Below are positions 54,274-64,000 of a stretch of 64,000 nucleotides of DNA, piece after piece. Source of the DNA: Silurus meridionalis. Its lineage: Eukaryota > Chordata > Actinopteri > Siluriformes > Siluridae. The translations under genes were made by a program, and so were the position numbers. Within the stretch, counting starts at the first letter, position 1. The number at the start of each line of letters is the position of its first letter. Below the pieces are notes generated by a model that worked only from the letters and a program-made list of their open reading frames with translations, did no database searches and was not told the origin of the DNA. The stretch is from positions 11,136,454-11,200,453 of the forward strand of contig NC_060899.1 in NCBI RefSeq assembly GCF_014805685.1, read 5' to 3'.

Positions 54274-54359
54274 ACATTTTGTGGGTGTCTTGATGCATTT
54301 TGATGTAACCACAAAAGATGTGAGATGCAAACTAAATGCAATTTGAAAACACAGACTAA

Positions 54360-54840
54360 TTGCACTCCTGCACAACTAGCTCTCCTTGACTCAGCATCAA
54401 GCATTACTCAGCAAACAAATTTTCTGGGGGGCCGATTGCAGCGCTTCAGCTTTTCCTCCTTTCAATGGAATTCATTCATTGAAACAAGTCCCATATTGCA
54501 GACAGTAGGCTCGTGTTACATCTCAAATCAGTTCTGCATTAAAGGCAGAAAAAAGCAAATGCGCCTTTCGAACCATGCACAGCTGCGAGTCAGCTAGCAA
54601 CACAGTTGGACAATAGGCCTGAGATGCGTCGAGATCATATTTCCATTGTGTTTGTTTTCCTTGGATAAAATATGCACGGGCCAAAGAAAATATTGGCCTT
54701 TACCAATGCCATCTGTCAACTGCAATGGAATCTTCAAAAAAGCCTAATGCTAATTTGTTTGCTTACCTGCATCTCTTGCATGCTTCACTACACTGGCCAG
54801 GCTCCAGGTCTGAGAGGCTGACCACATGTCTCAGTGTGCA
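54360..54840. promoter_or_regulatory. Candidate conserved non-coding island
   Basis: Complex sequence immediately to the right of a 250-bp compound microsatellite, with an AAGCAAATGCGC run (near 54,554) and a CAGCTG E-box (near 54,579). No gene-like frame. Confidence 0.28.
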
Positions 54841-56629
54841 GTTTAGTTTTGCATACAGATATTAGTTTTGTTTATGAAAATAAACTGCAAACGTTTCCCA
54901 GTAAACTTGACCTTTCATTAACGTTGATATAAGATATCAGTTGAAGCCTCACATTTACCTCGACACAGCTGCCGTCGCCAAACTGCGCTAATAATCACGA
55001 TCAATCCTGATGAGAACCAACTCATCTTGTATAATCAACAAAATAAAACTTTTTGTTAAACAATGAACATGCCAGTGATTCACGGTCTCTCACTCTCTGT
55101 CTTTGTGTGCTTTGTCGTGATAACAAAGGTGTGTTGTTTTGAAAGACTAAGAGCTTTTTTGCTTAGCAAACTCGCAAAAAAACAATCTGCTGACAAGACG
55201 AAATAGGTCAAAAGTAAGGAAAGCAAATCGTTACCATGTCAGACGCAAAATGCGACACAGAATGCAACACAAACATACAAACCTGCTAATGCAATGCATG
55301 AAATCGTGGATGTACCTCGTGGATATGAGATGGATATGGTAGAAGGTGTAATGTAGTACTGTAGGTATTCACATGTATTCACAGCTAATATATGGAACAT
55401 TTTTAGAACGCCATAAACAAACCACCAACATATTGACAAATAAATATACATACCAGAATAACAATAAAAATTATAATAATAAGCATAATATTAACAACAA
55501 TGACAACAACAACAAAGTAATATAATAATACAGATTATAGTTCACAGTATTACTCTGTATTATACAGAATAACAGAGTTTACTCTGGAAGTATTGGCACC
55601 CCTTCATAATGTTGGGCAGTAAACATTGTAACAAAATTTAATTATGTAAAATTTACAATCAATACAATTAAATGTAAACTTTATTAAACAAAATGTAATC
55701 TTTATTATTGTAATATTATATGTAATAGGCAAAAGATCTTAAAACAAGGTTCTATACCTTTTTGATTATGAAATGATAAAATACATGATTTGGGTTCAAT
55801 TTCTTTTGGTGATAGTGCAGATTTATTATATTCTGCCATTCGTATTTTCTCAACAAAACGTATAGACCAAATCAAATCAAATAGTATGAAGTATGATAGT
55901 ATAATCACTGTGTAGTACTGGTGATATTGTTTTTTTTTATTGACAATAAAAGAGATTGGTGTTCATAGAAGCACTGTACCCCACTAAAATGGGCTTTCAA
56001 AATTAAACAGAGCTCAGGCCATTCTGAATGCCATTGCTATGCTGGAGTGTAGAATTGCATTCCTTTGTCCTTGAAAGGACTTTTATAGGGGTTTAACCGG
56101 CACAGTCAGGTCCTATTCATTGTCCGAAAAAAAACATACTTATTTTTCTACCCCCTGAGCAACTGTTTTAAAACACTGCTCTCCATCTTGAAAGACCACA
56201 ACAGAGTTGGTCACATCCTGACAGTCCAGGATGAGTGTGAAACAATAGTGCAATGAATACACCAGCAAACAATAGGTGCAAAGAATTTTCTAAACCTAAT
56301 TAACATCGCAAAAGAGAAAAATGTTTTTTTTTTTTTTTTTTTGGTGCCGATTTTACATTTCAATGTCATAAAACAATCTGTGTCTGATTCACAGAAAGTC
56401 TTACGCTAGGTTCAAATGTATACAGTTAGTATACTGTTCAAATCTTATCGATTATCTGATACCGAATTCATGAAAATGTATTAATAAAGACTAATAAAGA
56501 ACGCACCTGGTCTATGTGAAAGGAGAAGAAAAAAAACACTCACATATGTGAAACAAAATCCTGAAATTTTCATGTCAGATTAGCATCATGTAACTGCAAA
56601 TTTACATCTTATGAACATGTTCTTTAACA
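54841..56629. other. Intergenic AT-rich DNA
   Basis: No gene, RNA or repeat family recognised. Several frames of 60-70 codons have no signature. Confidence 0.55.
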
Positions 56630-57240
56630 GGCCGTAAATCAATAAGCATATCTTAAAGCACACATGGTGAGCGATGGAATGCAGCTTTTGTCATGAGCCA
56701 GGATTGTTCCCACACCCAGTGTGACACTGAGCCCCATAGACTCTTTTTTTAATAACAATTGCGTCTTTATAACGCAATGCTAAATGCACTGATTAATCCC
56801 TTTTACAAATAAACCTCTCCTAATTCATTCACATGGAAAGTTTTCCCTTTGCAACGGGATCTGCAGTAAAATGAACGCATGTAGGCCGATGACTACATGG
56901 TGAGCGACAAGCTTTTTGGAAGAGTTCAGGTCGTTTTTATTTAACCTCAAGTGGAGGATTTGAGATCTGAAGAACTCTCTGAATCATATCAATACCTCAA
57001 TTTTCCAGGTCAGAAAGACCTTTAAATGAAGAGAGAGAAAACGCGACAGGAAATAAAATCCATATCAACATTGACCAGACCAGTTAATTACATTAGAAGC
57101 CATTCAGTACCTTTTGGTAATGGGCCACCAAATTGCATGCAAACAAAACAAAGGTCAAAAGCATATTGTTATCAAGCTGTGAAAAGAGCAGGGCCCATGT
57201 TGTTGCATAATGCCTGATAAGCAGATCTCCCCCTTTCCCA
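56630..57240. promoter_or_regulatory. Candidate conserved non-coding island
   Basis: Roughly 600 bp of non-repetitive sequence with homeodomain-like TTAATTAC (near 57,084) and ATGCAAAC (57138-57145). No domain-bearing frame. The boundaries are approximate. Confidence 0.22.
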
Positions 57241-57689
57241 CTGATTTAAAAAAAAATCTGCTGAAGAAAGAAAAGAATGACCGAACCAAAAAAAACATTG
57301 CAAACAAAAGAAAAATAGAGATAACACATAAAGAACAATACAAAAAGCAACGACTACATGCATAGAATGAAGAACAAACAAGTGGTTTCCCTTTTATCCT
57401 GCAAAGCTTTAACAGTTCCTGTCATTCCTTTTCCTGGATATCTTCAGGTTTTTTGAGCAGCGTTGACGTCAGGCATGGACATGCTGCAAAAACACAACTC
57501 TGGACAGCTGTGAGGAGACTCGGCTCTTTTCTGAAGGTGTTTACGGCCCTATTCATGCTGCTATCATTCCACACACAGGAAGGAAGGAACAAAAAGGGGG
57601 CTTACAGTATCATAGTGGTGGTGGTGTTTTTTTTATTTGCTTCTTGTAACTTTCTTAACGAGGATTCACAGACCTAAGGAACACACGCT

Positions 57690-57692
<3 letters not shown>

Positions 57693-57753
<61 letters not shown>
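57693..57753. repeat. TA dinucleotide repeat
   Basis: About 30 TA units. Confidence 0.96.
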
Positions 57754-57756
<3 letters not shown>

Positions 57757-57931
57757 AAACATCTGATAGTTCCTGCAGGATATAATTAAAAAGACCAAGA
57801 ATTCCTGTTCAGGCAACCTAATTTCAGGGAGCTAAATGTTTCTTAATGCTTTGTAACTAGTCATGCTATGGACTGTAGTTGGCCAGGACACCTAAGTTCA
57901 ATTTGGAAGAGCCAAGATTAATTTTTTCTTT

Positions 57932-58040
57932 TATATAATATATGTTTATATACTAAGTTCAATTAAGAAGAATAGATTTTTACCAAGTTTCATCTTGGTT
58001 CTTCCTAATTGAACTTAATATATAAAAATATATTATATTT
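57932..58040. repeat. Long imperfect inverted repeat (hairpin)
   Basis: The outer arm containing ACTAAGTTCAATTAAGAAGA (left, from 57,952) pairs with TCTTCCTAATTGAACTTAAT (right, 58,000-58,019). AT-rich extensions pair further out, and an inner ACCAAG/CTTGGT stem closes on a 6-nt loop (TTTCAT). One asymmetric bulge of about 9 nt is present. It could be a MITE or a fold-back transcript. It is not a known microRNA to me. Confidence 0.6.
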
Positions 58041-58737
58041 AAAAAATGTGCAACATAAATATATACAAAAATATAAAGAAAAAGTAGCAAAGGGGTGTTG
58101 GTGGTGGTGGGGTCCTTCTTATGGATGGCTGGGATTAGGTGCTGGAGGTCTGCAAGATAATAGATCAAAGAAATGCAACCAAGAGAAATTCTTGTTTTTT
58201 CTTCTTCTGTCTTCTCTCCCCCTCCTCATGTAGCAATCATCTTTATGCTTAATAGTGTTTTACAAGGGCTCAGGGCTGAGTGCTTTACTGCAGGGGGAAA
58301 AGCCATTCATCTGGGACAATGAAGCAGAAGAAAGTTTCACACAGATCAATAAAGCTAAGAATGAAAAAAGAAAATATAGAGAGCATTTTATACGAATACG
58401 TAGCAAATGGCCACTCAAAACAATCAATAAGCATATCTTTAAGCTCACTTAGGACACCCCCCCCTGGTTGTCTGTTATGAATTGAAGTTGGAAAAACAGT
58501 AAAAATGCTGTAGGATAAATATGGATATAAAAATCCAGAAATAAAACGTCACATGCCAACGTATTGTTCTTCCACTGTGAGCTGATCAGTGTGATTGGGT
58601 GAGGAAATGTGTTCACAGTGGAGATTCACTGACACCTGTAGGCAGATTGGAGTCACCTCAGTTAGTTAAGGTTGGAAAACTTTAGTTATTATAGCTTGGT
58701 GAATTTACAGCTTCCTGAAGGTCTTCTAATTGTAATA

Positions 58738-58940
58738 ATTCAAATTCAAGATTTATATTTGTCATATGCATAACTATGCTCAGCACAACATGCGGTGAAA
58801 TGCTTTATTTTATGACTGGAAAAATCTTTCAAAATAGAATAATAGAATAAAATAGAATGTATAATATAATAAAATAGATTATAGAATTTAAAATAAAAAT
58901 AGAAACTACAAAGAAATATAGAAAAAAAATAAAAAGAATA
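58738..58940 (+). repeat. Dispersed repeat fragment, class unknown
   Basis: Begins TTCAAATTCAAGATTTATAT and includes GCGGTGAAATGCTTTA, wording typical of a widespread fish repeat, then decays into (AATAGA)-rich sequence. Probably related to the repeat at 38.1 kb. Confidence 0.4.
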
Positions 58941-59051
58941 CATGACCCTCCCTTTTATTCGAGCCTAAGCCCCTAATTATTATTATGATTCTGTCAGCTG
59001 TTTTGAAAGTAGTTCTGGCTCTGAGGCAACCCAACCCCCACACTCACACTC

Positions 59052-59052
59052 A

Positions 59053-59112
<60 letters not shown>
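59052..59112. repeat. CA microsatellite
   Basis: About 29 CA units. Confidence 0.95.
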
Positions 59113-59113
<1 letters not shown>

Positions 59114-59417
59114 TTATTTATTTTTGTTAAAAAGTAACAAAAAAGTGTTAAAAAAAGTCAGATCTGGAGGGAGCATGGATATAGAGTGTTTGGTGAACTG
59201 GTATATTTGTATGCTGTCGTCCCCTCACATTCACACGTTCACTCGGGTTTGTTGACGGTGGTGTGGTGGGTCGTCTCTTATCCCAGAGATCCCTCATGTC
59301 TGTGTTACCTTCTGGTTCTCCCTTTTAGTTATGCTGCCATAGCGAGTCTTGCCGGAGTCCAAACTGCACAGTGACATTAACTTTCATACACCATTAGGGA
59401 CACTTAATAATCCATAT

Positions 59418-59418
<1 letters not shown>

Positions 59419-59464
<46 letters not shown>
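59419..59464. repeat. CT microsatellite
   Basis: About 22 CT units directly before a LINE-like copy. Confidence 0.95.
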
Positions 59465-59467
<3 letters not shown>

Positions 59468-59962
59468 CGAGTTAAACATGCTCCTGAGGTTCCAGTGACC
59501 ACTGTTCCTGCCCCTCTCCCCTCCGTGGATCTTCACACTTCTGTGCAGCTTGGGACGGTATCTCATCAACACCTTGGGTGGTTCCATGTAATTCCGGAGT
59601 AGAATGGGTGCTTTGAGGATGGATTGGACTGTAGTTGGTTTTGGCGGTCTGCTGCACTGACTCAGGAGTGCAGTTTGCTTCTGATCGTCATCACCCGCAA
59701 CTTTGTATATCTGCTTCAAATGGACATTTGGTGCAACCCAGATGAGGATGGGTTCCCTCTTGAGTCTGGTTCCTCTCAAGGTTTCTTCCTTATGCCATCT
59801 CGGGGAGTTTTTCCTTGCCACAGTTGCTCATCAGGGACAAACTTACTTACAAAGAACATATTTACATTTAATCACCACATTATCTGTGTAAAGCTGCTTT
59901 GAGACAATGTTCATTGTTAAAAGCGCTATACAAATAAAAATGAATTGAATTGAATTGAATTA
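59465..59962 (+). mobile_element. LINE-like (L2-type) 3' tail, best-preserved copy
   Basis: Reference copy of the family: GGATGGGTTCCCTCTTGAGT, CTGCTTTGAGACAATGTTCA, and GCGCTATACAAATAAAAATG followed by GAATT repeats. The 145-codon frame on the minus strand (59384-59821) overlaps this element and the CT repeat and is not a gene. Confidence 0.6.
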
Positions 59963-60029
59963 AATAAACAACGTTGTGCCACATCACACCATTTCACTAA
60001 ATGGTATAAAGGAGGTGGAGCTGAAGATG

Positions 60030-60375
60030 TTGGGGTTTTTGTTGGGAGTGATGAGGATGGACAGGATTAGAAATGAGTTTATTAGAGGGACCACAATGAA
60101 GGACGTTTTGGTAACATGCTGAGGGAGGTAAGATTGAGATGGTTTGGACATGTGCAGAGGAGAGACATGGGGTATATCGGTAGGAGAATGCTGAATATGG
60201 AGCCACCAAGCAGAAGGAACAGATGAAGGCTAATGAGAAGGTTTATGGATGTGGTGAGGAAAGACATGCAGGTAGTTGGGTTGAAAGAGGCAGATGTAGA
60301 GGACAGAGTAGTATGGAGAAAGATGATCTGCTGTGGCGACCTCTAATGGGAGCAGCCGAAATAAGAAGTCATTAA
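60030..60375 (+). mobile_element. Non-LTR retrotransposon ORF2 3' end
   Basis: Plus-strand translation reads LRWFGHVQRRDMGYIGRRML, the LINE C-terminal RWFGHVQR motif, followed by FMDVVRKDM-like and MICCGDL-like remnants. In-frame stops show decay. The full reverse transcriptase is absent. Confidence 0.7.
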
Positions 60376-60435
60376 TATAAGTTTGTGGACATAAGATTTG
60401 TATGTGTTTTTTAAACATTACATTACACATTTAGT

Positions 60436-60760
60436 CCAAGTCTTCTGGAAAAATGTTCCACTAGATTTTGGAGTGTGTGTGTGGAGATTTGTGCTCGTTC
60501 AGCCACAAGGATGTTCTGTACTGAATTAGGGTGAGATAGCCTGGTGTGCAGCACATACAGCAGGCTACTTAAGTTCCTCCACTCCACCCCATGTAAACCA
60601 TATCTTAATTAAGTCGCCTTTGTGCAAAGCGTCATTGTCATGCTGGAACAGGTTTGTACTGTATTGCTGTCCCCCTCAAGTTTTGTGGCCCCAGTTGTGT
60701 CCTAACAGCTTGGTATTAGGCTGGAAAGTCAGGTGTCCCAATATACTGGTGTGTGTGCGC
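60436..60760 (-). mobile_element. Tc1/mariner-type relic, minus orientation
   Basis: Same family as 852-1318, starting with the transposase 3' sequence (ATGTTCCACTAGATTTTG) and ending in the terminal TCAGGTGTCCCAATA. The left terminal repeat is missing. Confidence 0.6.
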
Positions 60761-60927
60761 TTTGAAATGTAAATAATATCAATGAGCATGGACATTAAAT
60801 TATATTGCATCAAATTACAGTGACATCAACACTGTCTGCAATTAGCTGAAAATAAGCACTTTTTAATATCCTACATAGACATGCTAGAATATGTCCCTTA
60901 CATATGCTAACACATAACGCAAGTCCT

Positions 60928-60928
<1 letters not shown>

Positions 60929-60959
<31 letters not shown>

Positions 60960-61004
60960 TACAAATAGATAAGAAGTCATTCTGAGCTGCTAAAGCTATT
61001 AGCA
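60929..61004. repeat. GA repeat plus block B (copy 1)
   Basis: (GA)n followed by a 44-bp block (60961-61004) identical to 61986-62029. Confidence 0.85.
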
Positions 61005-61369
61005 GTGGCAGGTAAATCAATGCACACTTGTTCCTAAGAGTCCCACTCAAACAGAACCTGTTTCCTAAAGAAATCCAGGCGGATCGTTCTGTAGACAGTG
61101 GCAACAAGGTCACCAAATATTGACCTTTTTTTTTTGAGCAGAGCTTGCCCTTTTAGATATGAAAGGAAATTGACTTCTTTTGAACCATTATGGTTCTAAC
61201 AAACAAATGTCCATTTCCTACCATGCACTAATATCTGGGTTTTCTTTCTTTTTTTTGAGTGATGAGTCTAATTTCAGAGTCCAGTGTAGTGCCAAATTCC
61301 TGTTCTTGGAGTGATGTGCATTTTTCTGCCTCAGTGTTTGCTATGGTCAGAAATGCTTTTCTGCTCACC

Positions 61370-61520
61370 ACTGTTGTAAATAGTGTTTAATTTCTTTCAG
61401 CATTCTCCTCTGACCTCTCAACCACAAATAAGTGGTCAAAGACCCCAAAGACCCCCCCCCCCCCCAAGGTTCTAAAATTTGATGTGAATATTAACTGAAG
61501 CTCTTCATGATCAACAGTGA
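61370..61520 (-). mobile_element. Possible Tc1-like fragment
   Basis: Contains CATTCTCCTCTGACCTCTC and GATGTGAATATTAACTGAAG, wording shared with the Tc1-like family represented at 16.5 kb. A C-run of 14 lies inside it. Short and uncertain. Confidence 0.35.
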
Positions 61521-61770
61521 GCAACGTCAAAGAGGAATCTCCTGACAGTTTCTATCAGAAGATTGGAAACACAGAGTCTATAAATGTTATTTTCAGTGGA
61601 AAATCCTCCCTTAGAATAAATAACTTTACACACTCATCATTTGGACAAGTAGCTTGGAGAAACCATGTTTCACTAGTTGGATAATTAATTCTGTTCTTAA
61701 GATCCAGTTCATCCAAGAGAAGTTCAATATGATTTAGGGTACAGGACAGGACATTCTAAGATAGAGAACA

Positions 61771-61946
61771 CAATGGGCATTGTCCCAAAGATGAGACAAT
61801 TACTGAGCTATTATTGAATTTATGTTAGTACCTAAAAGCAAAATGCATATATGTTTATCCCTCACCCAGAATTTACCACAACCATCACCAAAAACCAGTT
61901 GAGGTAATATCTTAGGTTCCAGATGCTTGTAAAATATATGAAAATG

Positions 61947-61988
<42 letters not shown>

Positions 61989-62029
61989 AATAGATAAGAA
62001 GTCATTCTGAGCTGCTAAAGCTATTAGCA
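61771..62029. repeat. Composite repeat A-(GA)n-B
   Basis: Block A (61771-61950) recurs at 62873-63052 with five mismatches in 180 bp. Block B (61986-62029) recurs at 60961-61004 without mismatch. A GA tract joins them here. Confidence 0.9.
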
Positions 62030-62119
62030 CTCCAGCTGACTGTATGCTACAGACGTATGCTTCAGGTCATTGCCTTGTTGTATGGTTCTAATAACTGCAG
62101 TCCAGTTGGACTACACACC

Positions 62120-62265
62120 ACTGGGTGGTTGTAGCTCAATGGTTAAGGCATTGGCAACATCAAACTGGGTCCTTGAGTAAGGCCTTTAACCCTTAACTGC
62201 TCAGCTATATGTCACTCTGGCTACACCTGCCAAATTATGTAATCGTAGAAATGGTAGCCATGTAT
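62120..62265 (+). mobile_element. tRNA-derived SINE fragment
   Basis: A-box-like TAGCTCAATGGTTAAGGC (from 62,132) followed by CCTTGAGTAAGGCCTTTAAC. The B-box region is deleted. It belongs to the same family as the SINE at 9.43-9.64 kb and is not a tRNA gene. Confidence 0.6.
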
Positions 62266-62320
62266 GATCAGTGTTACTTACACCTGGGATTAGCCATTAA
62301 ATAAGGTCTTTGGTTCTCTT

Positions 62321-62745
62321 TCATACATTTGTTCTTCTGTTAAAGCCAAAAATGTCAAATTTGAACTCATCTGTTAAAAGAACTTTCTTCCAGACAGTCA
62401 CCGTCCAATTCTTGTGTTTCCGTCTTTTACTTAGCTTGTTGCATATAAACAAAAAAAAATGATTTAAAAACCATAAAAGGCTTGGCGCATTTAAACATTT
62501 GACAGGCAATATATGCTATGATTTTTATACCAACAGCTCATTTACAAGGAATTGTAGAAGGGAATTATAAATAGGTATAGAATAGGTATAGATAAAATAT
62601 GTATAATTGTCCGCTTTGGGAACGTAATTCTTTGGAAGGCGTCTCCAGTGTCATCATTTTTTGTAAAACTCTAACTCTAGGAAACTCTGTTTTTTGGTAA
62701 GTGGCAGAAAGACTAGATGTTTACAAACTTTTGACAGACACTGTA
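62321..62745 (-). mobile_element. Tc1-like transposase fragment with terminal repeat
   Basis: Minus-strand frame contains HKNWTVTVWKKVLLTDEFKF then DIFG (62,324-62,434), matching the Tc1 transposase region around the second catalytic Asp, where the usual DESKF reads DEFKF. A terminal-repeat-like ACAGTGTCTGTCAAAAGTTT lies at about 62,740. The piece is deleted and non-functional. Confidence 0.7.
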
Positions 62746-62830
62746 ATAAACTGATAAATAATACTAAATATTGCGATTTTGACTGTTGAAAAAAGACTAT
62801 TGTAGTGATAACCAATACTTTATACAGCAC

Positions 62831-63052
62831 TCAATTCACTTTAATTTAGTTGAAGTTGTGTAGTGCTTTTAACAATGGGCATTGTGCCAAAGATGAGACA
62901 ATTACTGAGCTATTATTGAATTTATGTTAGTACCTAAAAGCTTAATGCGTATATGTTGATCCCTCACCCAGAATTTACCACAACCATCACCAAAAACCAG
63001 TTGAGGTAATATCTTAGGTTCCAGATGCTTGTAAAATATATGAAAATGTGCA
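62831..63052 (-). repeat. LINE-like tail fragment plus block A (copy 2)
   Basis: Begins with the reverse complement of the L2-type tail (TAGTGCTTTTAACAATGGGC) and continues as block A (62873-63052), about 97 percent identical to 61771-61950. Confidence 0.75.
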
Positions 63053-63960
63053 TTGAAGCAATTGTGACAACTCATAATAGTCTAGCACTACTCTGAAATA
63101 TTTGTCTTGAATTTGGCGTCTTATTCTCCTATCATCGACCTCCAAAACTAAAGGAAAACACTGTTTACAGCAAACATATTTTTTCTCATCAAAGCGTCAA
63201 TTTTTTTTTTACGAGAATGTTAGTGAGAGGAAAAGAGAAAGAGGCCACGATCATTATTAATTTGGATTTGTTCGGCTTGAAAGTGCGCTCTTGGCTGAGG
63301 AAACAGGCCTGATATGAAGCCTGGTGGTCAGGAAGAAGTGCAGACATATCGCAGTTATATTTCATGTATTGTCTTTGCAACTGCCTCAGAGATTTAATCT
63401 CATAACTGTCACTACCTGACGAACAGGAAATTACATTCACACGTACCTGAGACAGACAAAACCGAGCAGTTGTTTAGATGAAATTTTTTTTTTAAAATCA
63501 GCACACCGCATCAAGTGCTCGGTTATACGTTAATCATTGTGTCTTAACTGCACATAAATTAGCATTAGTTGGCTGCTTTTTGTCGTTTCATTGTTAAGTA
63601 GCGTTATCACATCAGTACAAAAAACGCTATATTGTATAAATAAATTCTCCCATGCTTCAGCATTATGAAATATGGATATGCTCATATACTAGATACCTTC
63701 AGTGCTTTCCGTTTAGGTTAAACAGCTCTAATCTACGGCAGTCCTAAGAGGCCGTGGATTTTTTCTTTTGTTTTCTAAGTTTTCACAACTTAATTTTCGA
63801 ACCATCTTGACATAACGAGTTGTTTTCTTGTGATCCCAACTTCATTTTCTCGCCCTAACCAAAGTTGATTTCTCTGTATTACGACTTCTCAAGATCATGA
63901 GAATATTAAGTCATGATAACGATATATATATTATAATGCATATAATATTAGGATTTAGGA
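63053..63960. other. Intergenic DNA at right edge
   Basis: No recognised gene or repeat. An 83-codon minus-strand frame (63189-63440) has no motif, and I do not call it. Confidence 0.5.
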
Positions 63961-63961
63961 C

Positions 63962-64000
63962 TTCAAGTCAAGTTTATTTCTTTAGTGCTTTTCACAATGG
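63962..64000 (-). mobile_element. LINE-like tail entering at window edge
   Basis: TCAAGTCAAGTTTATTTCTT then AGTGCTTTTCACAATGG is the reverse complement of a tail type that ends in repeated GACTT. The rest lies outside the window. Confidence 0.45.

Noticed and set aside
59384..59821. 145-codon minus-strand frame
   Set aside because: Overlaps a CT microsatellite and, in antisense, a LINE-like tail. Shared wording with copies at 7.6 kb shows it is repeat DNA.
62132..62200. tRNA-like A-box sequence
   Set aside because: Lacks a B-box and an acceptor stem and continues into a SINE body, so it is not a tRNA gene.

Overview
The window is vertebrate nuclear DNA, most likely from a teleost fish. It has split genes with GT-AG introns, an AT-rich background, very many microsatellites, and many decayed Tc1/mariner-type DNA transposons, tRNA-derived SINEs and LINE tails of kinds common in otophysan fishes such as catfishes. 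The species cannot be named from sequence alone. There is no bacterial, plasmid or phage signature.

Two protein-coding genes are supported, both on the minus strand. (1) ATP9A, a class II P4-type ATPase (putative phospholipid flippase), fills about 1-21,757. Its first 17 coding exons are present, all in consistent phase, encoding residues 1-614. The remaining C-terminal part lies beyond the left edge. (2) SALL4, a spalt-like zinc-finger transcription factor, is complete. Its four coding exons lie between 29,330 and 23,879, encode 1,086 residues with 1+2+3+2 zinc fingers, and are followed by a 3' UTR of about 1.7 kb. SALL4 ends only about 360 bp upstream of the ATP9A start codon. The same order and orientation (SALL4 then ATP9A) is found on human chromosome 20q13.2, which supports both identifications.

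Layout: 1-21.8 kb is ATP9A, whose introns hold transposon relics, a SINE nested inside a Tc1-like relic, and several long microsatellites. 21.8-22.1 kb is the very short intergenic gap and putative ATP9A promoter. 22.1-29.33 kb is SALL4, with an intron 1 block that looks regulatory. 29.33-29.64 kb is the SALL4 proximal promoter, with CCAAT and GC boxes. 29.64-64 kb has no recognisable gene. In that last region, low-complexity AT-rich DNA and repeats alternate with islands of 200-700 bp of more complex sequence (around 30.8, 36.0, 40.6-44.2, 49.5, 51.2, 52.5, 53.2, 54.5 and 56.9 kb). These look like candidate conserved non-coding elements, as expected beside a developmental regulator. The last 5 kb (59-64 kb) is a patchwork of LINE, SINE and Tc1 fragments and a recent local duplication.

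I found no convincing new biological system. The points most worth a second look are the compact SALL4-ATP9A spacing, the candidate enhancer islands (one with a perfect inverted AGGTCA palindrome, one with paired inverted SOX-like sites, one with a perfect octamer), a long imperfect hairpin at 57.93-58.04 kb, and a composite repeat duplicated within 1.1 kb.
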